A DNA stretch of 64,000 nucleotides. Origin: Strigamia acuminata. Taxonomy: Eukaryota > Arthropoda > Chilopoda > Geophilomorpha > Linotaeniidae. This document shows, piece after piece, positions 47,781 through 56,623 of the stretch. Position numbers and translations under genes: made by a program. The stretch lies in the NCBI GenBank assembly GCA_949358305.1, contig OX442320.1:374501-438500 (forward strand), written 5' to 3'. The number at the start of each line of letters is the position of its first letter. Position 1 is the stretch's first letter. Below the pieces are notes generated by a model. That model made no database searches. It was not told the DNA's origin and was given only the letters and a program-made list of their open reading frames with translations.

Positions 47781-49684
47781 TGTGACGGTGACGACCACAA
47801 CTCCCATTTAACAATGGTACCGGGAAGAGATCGCAATAAATAAACAGTGAATACAATACGAGATAAATACAAGACAGTTTATTGTTGGTAAACAATAATA
47901 TCAAGGCTAAATTATACATAGGACTAATGCCGACATTTGGCAAGTTAAATCAGCTATTAAACTATACAAAGAATTGGCCAACTGGCCCTAGAATAATATC
48001 ACTACGGGTCTGGAATATGGGAGCGGTTTCCCCATCGCTCGACCTGATTATAGATGTCATCTTAAGCCGGATGGCTGTGTCCTGGAGTCCGATACGGCTT
48101 CGCTGGTTTCCTTGGTTCGCTGTGTAAACTATCGCACGTCGATAAATCGAATGATCTGAGCATTGCGGTTGACTTTGTCTGCACCGCCACAACTTTGGGA
48201 GGATATTGGTGTAAGTAAATGTATTCATTTACTTATCAATATTCCACTTATGAATTATATTTAATTCATATCGTTGTGAATTCTTATTTAGATATTTTCG
48301 GGAATAAGTTGTCGTCAACTTATCGGTTATATTGAGTTCAATATGAGATTAAGTCTTCTGACTTGATTTTGGTCCAACTGGTTGTCGAGTTTAAGTTTTG
48401 CTGTTATAAATAAAATGAAGATTAAGCTTCCCGTCGCAACACACAATTGCCATCGATTAGAATATACGCCTTGCCATGCAGAACGGTATCAAGCGTCCCC
48501 GGCGTCGCAGCACGGTCGTCCATCGAGTGGTTGACGGTACCACGTACACAGGGGTCGATAGCTCGCGGCTCCGCACAGCAGTTTTATCTCTCGCGGTACT
48601 AATAATAGACCGACTGCTTTGGCATCGAATACCATGAGAATCAGCTTGCCAAACACTTGGTGCTACTCGTGGTTACTGTAAAACAGACTGCTTTGGCACC
48701 ATCAGGTGAAGGAACCGATTCTCAACAATACCGATGCTACTCGTGGTAACGGAATACGTTCATACCGAAAAAGACAACTTGGTCCTGTCCGGAGGATACT
48801 GAATTGCACAACGGCGGGTTCTCCTTCGGCGTCGCAACCGTAGACTGTAACATTTATGCAACATAATAATCCCAGCACTTCGACTTCAATTGCCGGCGGT
48901 GGCATGATTCTGTAGAATCATGCAACGGTTCTTTGCGAATAAATCAACAAAGAACCAAAAGGTTTTTTTACGTGAACAACGAATCATATTTCTTAAGTAA
49001 CAATACCAAACAGAAAATAATCAAACAGAGCTGCAGAATGGCCGGTTGTTTGGGTTTATATAACCTGACTGGATTAAGGATTAATCCAGTTATCCAATTG
49101 GAACATGGGTTCCACGAATCCCTCCAATCCCGTATCACCGGAAGTGGATACGGAGGAACAATGTGCTAATTCTCACCACAACCGGAACTGGATACCCAGG
49201 ACCGGAAATGGATCCACCAATCAGATCTATTGGTTGATCGATTGATCACCAAATGTCCTGTCCCGCAGAAAATGGAAGTTACATTGTATTTAACATCACA
49301 AGACATTAATATATCTTTATATTAATGTTCACAAAGCTTCGTTTCATTCTAGTAAATATAGTTTTATATTTATTTACATGTTTTATATTCATATCTTGAA
49401 TTTGCCGCTAAATCGTAATCGCGCCATCTTGTGGCAACATTGCGCATTGACAAATGCGGTTTTAGCAGACGACTCTTCGTGATTCGGCCGGAATCCTTTG
49501 ATATCAAGTAGGAATGAGTGTTTATTCTTAATAAACGAACATCTTTGTATTTGAAACATCATAAATAACTTTATTCTAGACATTTATCAGTTTTACACAG
49601 AATATTGTAAAAATACCATCATATTGGCGCAACAGCGCTTTCTTGATAGAAAATAGGCATTTATAGCCATTGTAAACCGTCATA
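47781..49684 (-). repeat. Element 4, 5' LTR
   Basis: 1904 bp; partner of 40265-42168, offset 7516. Beyond its right end lies the ACAT duplication and then the 5' part of the element 3 gag. Confidence 0.93.
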
Positions 49685-49968
49685 ACATTTTCCTGGCCTC
49701 TACGAAATTTATCTTCTAGTTGTGGTTTCCACTCTGTCCAAGTCCATGTTGGATTTTTCTTGAGCAATTCCACATACCACGCCAGACCATCAGTTTTTAA
49801 CGCTAATGGCAATTGTTTAACTCTCTCATCATCTGTGCCTATTGTTGCTTCGTAAGCCACGAGCCACTGATCAATATTCCCTTTTTCCGTATCAAAACAA
49901 ACGACAGGTCGCTTTTGTATCATCAAACTCTTAAATAAATCAGTTAGTACTGCCGTTGGGTCCGCCAT
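49685..49968 (-). pseudogene. gag of element 3, 5' part (cut off by element 4)
   Basis: Starts at the ATG at 49968 in strong context (AAGATGG), product beginning MADPTAVLTDLFKSLM. About 94 codons remain before element 4 interrupts it. The segment with CFDTEKGNIDQWLVAYE and WYVELLKKNPTWTWTEWKPQL is typical of the N-terminal half of a Gypsy-type capsid, whose aromatic Trp-rich helices are seen here. The same frame stays open for 147 further codons upstream without any ATG (49969-50409). The rest of gag is at 39540-40264. Confidence 0.85.
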
Positions 49969-50409
49969 CTTGGATACTATTCCTTTTGATGTGGATCCTT
50001 GTGTATTAGTTTTTAATAAAGGTGTTTGTATAGTCTTTATTGGTGTTAGTAATTCAAAAATTGATTTTAACTCTTTTGGTCTTGTTAATTTCAAAGGTGA
50101 GGACAAATCAAGTTCTTGTTGCGATAATGAATCTTGAAATTGATCTTCCTCCTTTATTTCAACAACTGGATCTTCCTCCTTTACTTCCGATCCCGACTGT
50201 GATTTTGATTTCTTCCTAGTTTTGGTTATATTAGGGTTATCCACTAATCTTTGTAATTCTTGTTTCTGTAAGTCTAGTAAATTGTCCGTTTGTGTCTGTG
50301 TAAGCTTCACTGGTTTATCCACTATTAAGCCTTGAAATGCACTATAATTTTTTATTTTCACTACTCTATAATGCACCTCCACACATTCACTATAACCAAA
50401 ATTCACCAA
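49969..50409 (-). other. Open frame upstream of element 3 gag ATG
   Basis: A stop-free extension of the gag frame (147 codons, preceded by an in-frame TGA). It reads as charged protein-like sequence with repeated VKEEDP / IKEEDQ motifs and a Lys/Ser stretch, unlike the surrounding AT-rich leader. No ATG is present, so it might be translated from a non-AUG codon or a spliced exon, or be a gag N-terminus that lost its start. Confidence 0.45.
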
Positions 50410-51059
50410 TCACTTATTCTGAAACAAATCTTTATGCAATTAATCATTGAAATCAACATAAACCTCAACATATATCAAAAAAAACACATTGCCTGTAATG
50501 TAATCGTTATCAATCAATGTTTTATCATTAAATAAACACTCAATATTCAAAATCCTTATTCTGAAAAATATTCTCATTTTTATGTTTCACAATTATTAAC
50601 AATTCTGGAAAATAAACAATTATTATTATTAGTCAACAACAGAATCTATATAAATTATCACTAATTTATCAATTTCCTGTAAAAAAAAATTAAATTTATT
50701 AAACTTTATTAAGTATATTATTATCAAAATAAATTTTCCTGCAAAATTCAATATTCAACAATATTAAACAACTTTAATAATTAAATCCAAAATATTACTT
50801 AATTCAATGCAACTCAATTAAATATTCAATCACTATACTGTCTTCAAACTCTGAGTCACTCTATGATTCACTCTTATTTCTATCCAATATGCAAATTAAT
50901 CTGCACTATTCCTAAATTTTATAAGAATTCTTATTTTTAACTGAGTTTTTACGGGGTTTTAGCTCTAATTATTCAATTTTTACACAAAACTGGCTGATTT
51001 TTACTGTAAATTTTCACTTTTCACTACTTTTATCAAACCAATTAGTGGGTCTAAAAAGA
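50410..51059 (-). other. Element 3 leader, non-coding
   Basis: Very AT-rich sequence between the primer-binding site and gag. Frames here are short and compositional. I see no other structure. Confidence 0.65.
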
Positions 51060-51077
51060 AAACCGCAATCTCCACCA
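51060..51077 (-). promoter_or_regulatory. Element 3 primer-binding site
   Basis: TGGTGGAGATTGCGGTTT on the minus strand, three bases after the 5' LTR. It starts with the required TGG. I cannot assign the tRNA from memory. Confidence 0.6.
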
Positions 51078-51080
51078 CTT

Positions 51081-51593
51081 TGTTACGTGGCCAAATGGCC
51101 AATAGTGACCACGTAACTTATTTACTTATTACTACTAGACCTTTAGCTTCACTAATACTAGCTGAGCTAAAGAGTGACTTAATTAGCTAAGAGTGAAATG
51201 AAACACAGCCAGAGTTTTAAGATTGAAAACAATACAGTGTCTTTATTCTTTAAATCAAAACACTTAAATCATAAATACAAAATGTACGACTAAATCTAAA
51301 CTAAACCTAATAAATACTCTAAGATATGATTAACACTTTGATTCAGTTTGGAGGGAAACAATCACACCACGCCATTTGCTGGCTGGTGCTAACTGTTTAG
51401 AAGCCCGGGATGGACTCAGCTCTAAGAGCCAAAGTGGCTCTTTTATACTAGAGTCACCCCCTGAGTTAATCCAGATTGACCAGCCCGTGATGTCACCATC
51501 ACGTACGCTGGCTAGTGATAGATTTTGACAACTTCTTTAATTCTATCGCTGGTTTGAGCTGGTCGGCAGACGACGCAACTCAACCGCGTGACA
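51081..51593 (-). repeat. Element 3, 5' LTR
   Basis: 513 bp; partner of 34464-34976. TATA box TATAAAAG at 51440-51447 and poly(A) signal at 51240-51247, both minus strand. Flanked by GACT at 51594-51597. Confidence 0.94.
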
Positions 51594-51597
51594 GACT

Positions 51598-52156
51598 AGA
51601 TACTCGTTTTAAATTGGGATACCAACACTAAAGCTTGGTATTATTCACTAATTCACTGGATATTCTCTAAATTCCACAAACTGGAATCGAGAATTTATTC
51701 AAACTGTTAAGACTTAAACTTCTTCTCCCCCCAACTACACCAGTTTCTAATCAAAAACTCCTTTGAAATGATTGCAGCAGCAAATTCGGATATTATTCTA
51801 TTTAAATAATAATTCTTAATAATTATTTCTTCAAATCTTCTTGTAGGATGTACATTGCGTTGTGTTTGGAATTGATTGTCGTGCAGGATCGCTCGTACTC
51901 TCGAAGCCTTGCTTGATCCAAGTTGAAAAACATCTTGACCATCTTGACAATTTGAGAATCCAACTTGAAAAACCCACTTTTTTGCCTGTGAAAGGCGGAC
52001 GAGAGCATACACTTCACTGTAGTGGCACAGCTTCAATGGCACTTTACACATAAAAGCTTTGCACAGCTTGAGAACAAAACCCACTGATGAATTTTGCAGC
52101 ACACATGAAGGTCCACTGAGATAACTGGAAGAAATCCTGGGTTCACGGTACCAAAT
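51598..52156 (-). other. Element 2 leader, part next to the 5' LTR
   Basis: Non-coding leader of the thymidine kinase element, from its primer site to the element 3 insertion. A 166-codon frame that enters from the LTR and crosses the primer site has no domain and is not called. With 34203-34459 it makes up the original leader of about 0.8 kb. Confidence 0.65.
52134..52153 (-). promoter_or_regulatory. Element 2 primer-binding site, tRNA-His-like
   Basis: Minus strand TGGTACCGTGAACCCAGGAT, three bases after the 5' LTR. The first 11 bases differ from a perfect tRNA-His match (TGGTGCCGTGA, from memory) by one base. The same A at base 5 is found in element 1. Confidence 0.6.
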
Positions 52157-53514
52157 TGTTTCTGGCAAGGTCGCAGGCGACAACCAGGCCAGAAGGAGGG
52201 GCGGCAATACTTGACTGCTGCTTGGCTAAAATTGATACACAGAAGTTGGCCAAAGACTTGAAGAAATGCAAACACTGGAATTGAACTTGCTGCTTCACAT
52301 GTTGATCTGCCACTGGTGAGTTCAAGGAGGAGGAAGGAGGATTTTTCTACTCACTGCACATTGCTTTCTGGTTGTATAGAGAAATGAAACGTGGAGAGAA
52401 ATAAAAAGAACCCATTTTATTCTCTAAATTCTTAACAAGACTACTACAATTGAATCACGAGGATATTACAAAGAAGTCACACTTCAACAATAATAAGAAA
52501 CAACAAGTGTAACTATCTCCACATTGTATAAGGACACTTGCACTTAAAGTTACAGAGGTCTCTAAGTGCTTGTAAAGAGAAATAAGTACTGCTGGCACAA
52601 CAAAACTACCGTAGAAGTTAATAGTTGAAAACACATAAGCCTAACAGCAAGTATTTGACATTAAATGCAAAAGTATACATTAACAACAGTCTCTAAACAC
52701 AATGCTCATTGAGAACTAAATTATTCACTCTAAAACACACTGAACAACTCATAAAATAGAGAAAAGAATAAGTAAAGACATTTTAGACCAATGAGCTGGC
52801 AACTTTACAGTAAGTGCAGAAGTTAAGTTATAAATCAACACAGATAAATCTTAAACTTAACACTTTTACATTGCATAATAATTAAGTGATTAATTATTAA
52901 TCAGAACCCACAAAAACTCTTTGGGATTAAACATTTTCTCCTCTCTTTACAGATACAAGTAGACCACTCCCACAGTAATGGCCGACAATGTAAACAGAGA
53001 TCACTTGCAGGAAGATAAAAAGGCTTGAAATTAGCTCACTAGACAGGCTACACACAATCTAAGTTAACAAAACGCTTAATTGGTTAGTAATATACAGAAA
53101 ACAAACAGAAATTGATTGAAACAGCTTAAAACTGATAATAACATACATTTCTCATTCTAGTACCCTTTTGCTGTCTGAGAGCATCATTACACCTTGTCAC
53201 TACATTGACAATAGTGGACTGGAAACAGGAAAACACTTGGAAACATCAAAACATGCATAACACAGGTAAACAAGATAGAAAATAAATTCTAAGTGGATAA
53301 ATAACTAATGTAAAAACTCTTTTCTTCCCAGATTTATCCGGTCAGATCAACCAGTACTGAGAAATTCACTCAAACTAACTCAAAGAAGACTTATATTCAG
53401 ATAAGTGTCTAATTAAATTCCCAATCTAAGATAAATATTAAAACCCTTTTTTAATAATTCCAGATGACTAATTTTTAAGACGTTTAGCAGCTTTCCTTTA
53501 TGTTGCTAGCAACA
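52157..53514 (-). repeat. Element 2, 5' LTR
   Basis: 1358 bp; partner of 29792-31149, offset 22365. It holds the promoter for the thymidine kinase ORF, which is now about 18 kb away because elements 3 and 4 lie between. The minus-strand AATAAA copy is at 52416-52421. Confidence 0.93.
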
Positions 53515-53518
53515 TCCG

Positions 53519-55862
53519 AGACAAAGTCCCTGCGCCTCTTGGCGGCCCCTATTTCTACGTTTGCTTCCCACGACTGAGTAGTTGTTGTTAGTCTTTCATC
53601 CCTAGCTCTGCAGTGAGGCAGACATGCACTAGGCAGGGAGCCCACTCTAGGATGGGTCGAAGGACGTGTGTGTGCGGCCTTCTTGGCGCCGGCACTCGGC
53701 AACACGTTTTAGCCATTGGACGACACTTGCTTTCAGTAGAGTGGCGATTTCCGGAAGTCGGCTTGCTGATCGAAGATGTCGTCAATGGGTGTGTGAGCGA
53801 GTCAATTCTCGACTTGCAGTTGCTTACCGGTTCCAGGAATGCGGTTGGCAACTGGCAAGCCCTTGTGCTCATATCTACGTGTGACGCCCCTCGCAATCAG
53901 GGACGTCAAGCAACCCTCCCTCTTCTCTCGTTTCTCGGTTCAATCATATTGGTTCCGACTCGGGGTGGGCCAAGCGTTCATACGGTAGCCTCCTTATTGG
54001 AGCATGGGGTTTTAACTAGATCTAGTTTCTATTTCCCCCTCGGTTAAAGAAGTTTCAGTCTTCGTGGTAGTCTGCTCACAACAGGCTACACGGTGGCCCG
54101 AGTGCGGACGTGCAGTCCATCGGGTACCTCCTTGTTCAAGGCGCATTCGTAAAGCGCAGCTCGGTTGAAAGAAAGCCACCGGTTTTGATTTCTTTTCAAC
54201 GACGTGATTAGTTTTCGTGCAGGAAGTGTAGCTTCGCTTCATTTGGTTGCAGTTGCACTGCTTCCAACGTTTTTCAGTATCGTTTGACACCTGTTGATCT
54301 TCAAAAAGAAGCAGGCCCCTTTCCTTTCTTTTCTCGTGGGGAGGAAATGGATTGATTATTTGGGTACGGACTTATTCCCTCTTCGAAAAAAAAAGCAGAA
54401 AGTTTAGTGTTTTGGAATTTTTGCTGGTTTTCACAGTTCCAGTTTGTTAGTTTCCCTTGTGAGGCCATACCTGGCCAATAGCTTTAGTGATAATATTGAC
54501 GTTTTAGCCGGTATTTATTTGCACGGAACGTGCTCGTTTTTTTTAGATAATTGAACCGTTTTTCTCTTATTAGTTAGATAAAGTTGTGGTCGATGGGTCA
54601 GTGTGCGCGTGTTTCATTGTCACTGTGGACAAGAGGTCGCAGTTGGCTTGCACAGTCATCTGACTAAGTTTTTCTTTTTTTTTCTTTATTCTCTGCTCTT
54701 AGCGGTTTCGTGGGTTCATGTCAAGTCAGGGTGCGGTCAACGCCTTTGCGTGGCAGTTGCTGCGAATGGTTCGCATTGCCTGAGCTTCATGCCTTCTTGT
54801 TCTCTTTTTCTTCCTTCTGGCGTGATCATGTTAGCTAGGTGGTCATGGCTTTGGGTAAGTTGTTAGTTGGTCACTCTTTGCGAAAGAGTGGTGCCTAGGT
54901 CTTGACGGCATTTTCTAGTTCTTCGTACGAATGCTGGGTGGTTGGTCAGACGATAGGTCTGGGTCAACGCATTCATTCCCTTAGTTTGCATTTTTCTTGT
55001 TTTTTACAAAAGGTTCGTCTTTAGTAGTTTAATAAGTTTAAGTTCGCAGCTCGTGTTTTAGTGCGGATGGAGGTTTCCGTGGTACGCTGTCACTTGAGCG
55101 CTGGCTCGAGGACAACGAGGCGGTGAAGCCTGCCGTGTCTCAAGTTTGTTCCTTTTTGCGTTCCAAGTTTCTTCTAGTCTTCATGTATGTCATGTTCCTT
55201 GCGAGGCCATGCTCGATCAAGAGTTTTTGTGACAGTTTTCCTTTTTTCGACGACGTTTAGTTTTCGGTTCTGAGACTTCTAACCTCGGTGTTTGGTTGGA
55301 CGATTGTTTTGGACCAGCGCCTTTCCTCTCTGATAAGGATTTCTGTTCTCCCATTTTTAGTTTCCGTTTAGTTTAAGCGTCTGTCTACGGGTTGACAGAC
55401 TGAGTTTTCGGACAAGCTCCCGCAATGTTCTCACGTCGTTTTGGTTAGAAAACCCCTTCAGTCGGATTTTCTGAAGGTTCTTGCGTGTGCGCCACGTGTC
55501 TATTGGCGACGCCGTAGCCCCTTGGTGTCTGGACTAGGTCATCATGGCACGGCCCTTCTCTTTCTTCTCTCGTGTTTTAAGTTTCTTTTAGTTTTTATTG
55601 GTTGTTGATAGGAAGTGCGCCGCAACGCAACTTCTCTTTTCTTTCGTCTCTCCGGTGTTTTTGGGCCGCGATCCGACTTCGATGCCCTTGACCCTGGGAC
55701 GCTCCTAGAGGTCTCGGATGTTTAGGTTACAGCTTTTTGCCTTCGTGTCTATGGTTTTGCCTTCGCGACTTTTACAAAGTCGAGCTTGGCTTCGATACTT
55801 TTTCCTCCCGTTCTCTTGGTTTTGATGGGGAATTCCTTCAACGGTTTTCTGCCTTGCCTTTC
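53519..55862 (+). other. Element 1 interior, right part, non-coding
   Basis: Continuation of element 1 after element 2. G/T-rich with pyrimidine runs. Frames of 60-144 codons overlap on both strands and show no domain. Two loosely similar blocks (TTGTGAGGCCATACCTGGCC near 54460 and CTTGCGAGGCCATGCTCGAT near 55199) suggest old internal duplication. A TTTTTTTCTTTATTCTCTGCTCTTAG-like acceptor sequence lies near 54676-54700. Confidence 0.6.
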
Positions 55863-55884
55863 CTTCTTTTTTGGCCGGCAACGC
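55863..55884 (+). promoter_or_regulatory. Element 1 pre-LTR motif
   Basis: CTTCTTTTTTGGCCGGCAA followed by CGC and the 3' LTR. It shares the pyrimidine run and GCCGGCAA with element 2 at the same place. It is probably part of the plus-strand priming site, although not purine-rich. Confidence 0.4.
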
Positions 55885-56623
55885 TGTTGCGAGCACGCGC
55901 AACATGGTTTTTTTTGCTATCGCAATAGCGGATTTGCTTGAATTGATCAATTATTTAAGTTTGTGTTTAGTTAATAGTGCAGCTTAAGTTTTGGCTAAAT
56001 GTTAAATGAATTTCGTGAAGTTTGTGACGTGGGAGTGGTAGTTGTACATTAATTCCACTTAATTTTGTACTTCTTGACCGGCACTTTAGAGCTTTCTCTG
56101 CTAAGATTCACCTAAAGTGTCGTTTGCTGTTAGCTTTAAGTTTGTTTTTACTTTGAAATGCGTGTTTAACGGTTTACTGTATTTTCTGTATGCATTCTTG
56201 CTCATTTCTATGCTTTTAGTAGTTGTTATACTTTACAAGTTGGCACTAGAGGGCTGAATTCTCTGTGCAATTGTTGTAAACCGTTGCTACGATCTGTGAT
56301 CTAATTGTTGTGCGTTGCACAACAACACTTGCTTGCTAGGGTTAAGTTATGTAATTTTTTTCTCCCTTTTTCTTTCTGTGTACTTTTGATAGATATTAAC
56401 TTTAGAATAAATTCAGTTTTCATGTGCTTTAGCACATCAGTCTTGGATTCAATGTGTGCTCATTGCTGCGCCTGTTCAGGGCAGCAATTTCGTTTATTTT
56501 CCATAAGTTTCAAGAGTGAATTCAATCACGGCAATTCACTACAAGATCAGGTGAGAGAAGTTATTCTTCATCTTTTTTTCCTCGTTTCTTGCAGACTGCC
56601 ACGGTCCAGGGCTGCCGGAAACA
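55885..56623 (+). repeat. Element 1, 3' LTR
   Basis: 739 bp; partner of 27039-27777, offset 28846, no difference noticed. AATAAA copy at 56406-56411. Followed by GCTT and the resumed satellite. Confidence 0.93.

Larger units (their letters stand above)
40265..49684 (-). mobile_element. Element 4: large non-autonomous LTR retrotransposon
   Basis: 9420 bp with two 1904-bp LTRs (40265-42168 and 47781-49684), TSD ACAT in gag of element 3. Minus-strand orientation is set by a tRNA-Gln primer-binding site beside the right LTR and a polypurine tract beside the left. LTR ends are TATGACGG and CCGTCACA on that strand, an unusual TA...CA pair. The 5.6-kb interior encodes only one unfamiliar gag-like protein, broken by a frameshift, plus about 3.5 kb of AT-rich non-coding sequence with many short dyads. 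It lacks protease, RT and integrase, so another element must have moved it. Superfamily is undetermined. Confidence 0.9.
34464..51593 (-). mobile_element. Element 3: Ty3/Gypsy retrotransposon
   Basis: Two 513-bp LTRs (34464-34976 and 51081-51593), TSD GACT, minus-strand orientation. Order on that strand: 5' LTR, primer-binding site, AT-rich leader, gag (split by element 4 at 49685/40264), pol in the -1 frame, a short 3' region, the polypurine tract AAAGAGGGGGC, 3' LTR. Without element 4 and one ACAT copy it is about 7.7 kb. Domain order protease-RT-RNase H-integrase places it in Ty3/Gypsy. It was probably autonomous before element 4 disrupted gag. No envelope gene is seen. Confidence 0.95.
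29792..53514 (-). mobile_element. Element 2: BEL/Pao retrotransposon carrying a thymidine kinase
   Basis: Two 1358-bp LTRs (29792-31149 and 52157-53514), TG...CA ends, TSD TCCG. It reads on the minus strand: 5' LTR on the right, a tRNA-His-like primer site at 52153, a leader interrupted by element 3, one Gag-protease-thymidine kinase ORF, then the 3' LTR. Without element 3 and one GACT copy it is about 6.6 kb. There is no reverse transcriptase, RNase H or integrase, so it must depend on another element for movement. BEL/Pao assignment rests on the Gag and aspartyl-protease-like domains and the TGTTGC termini. Confidence 0.93.
27039..56623 (+). mobile_element. Element 1: BEL-like non-autonomous LTR retrotransposon (outermost)
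   Basis: Bounded by two 739-bp direct repeats starting TGTTGCGAGC and ending GCCGGAAACA, and flanked by the 4-bp duplication GCTT (27035-27038 and 56624-56627) inside a satellite monomer; removing element plus one GCTT leaves an intact 140-bp monomer. Without element 2 (29792-53514) and one TCCG copy it is about 5.86 kb with a 4.4-kb interior. That interior has no recognisable gag or pol. Orientation is set by a TGG-starting primer-binding site three bases after the left LTR. The LTR termini, site type and pre-LTR motif resemble those of element 2, so it is probably a BEL/Pao derivative moved in trans. Family assignment is inference. Confidence 0.88.

Noticed and set aside
51707-52207. 166-codon minus-strand frame at the start of element 2
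   Set aside because: It starts inside the LTR and crosses the primer-binding site; no domain, and the true gag start lies at 34202.
53613-54047. Plus-strand 144-codon frame with overlapping minus-strand frames
   Set aside because: No domain or start context; similar lengths on both strands point to chance.
55705-55950. Element 1 read in the minus orientation
   Set aside because: The TGG site after the left LTR and the shared pre-LTR motif with element 2 agree on plus orientation.
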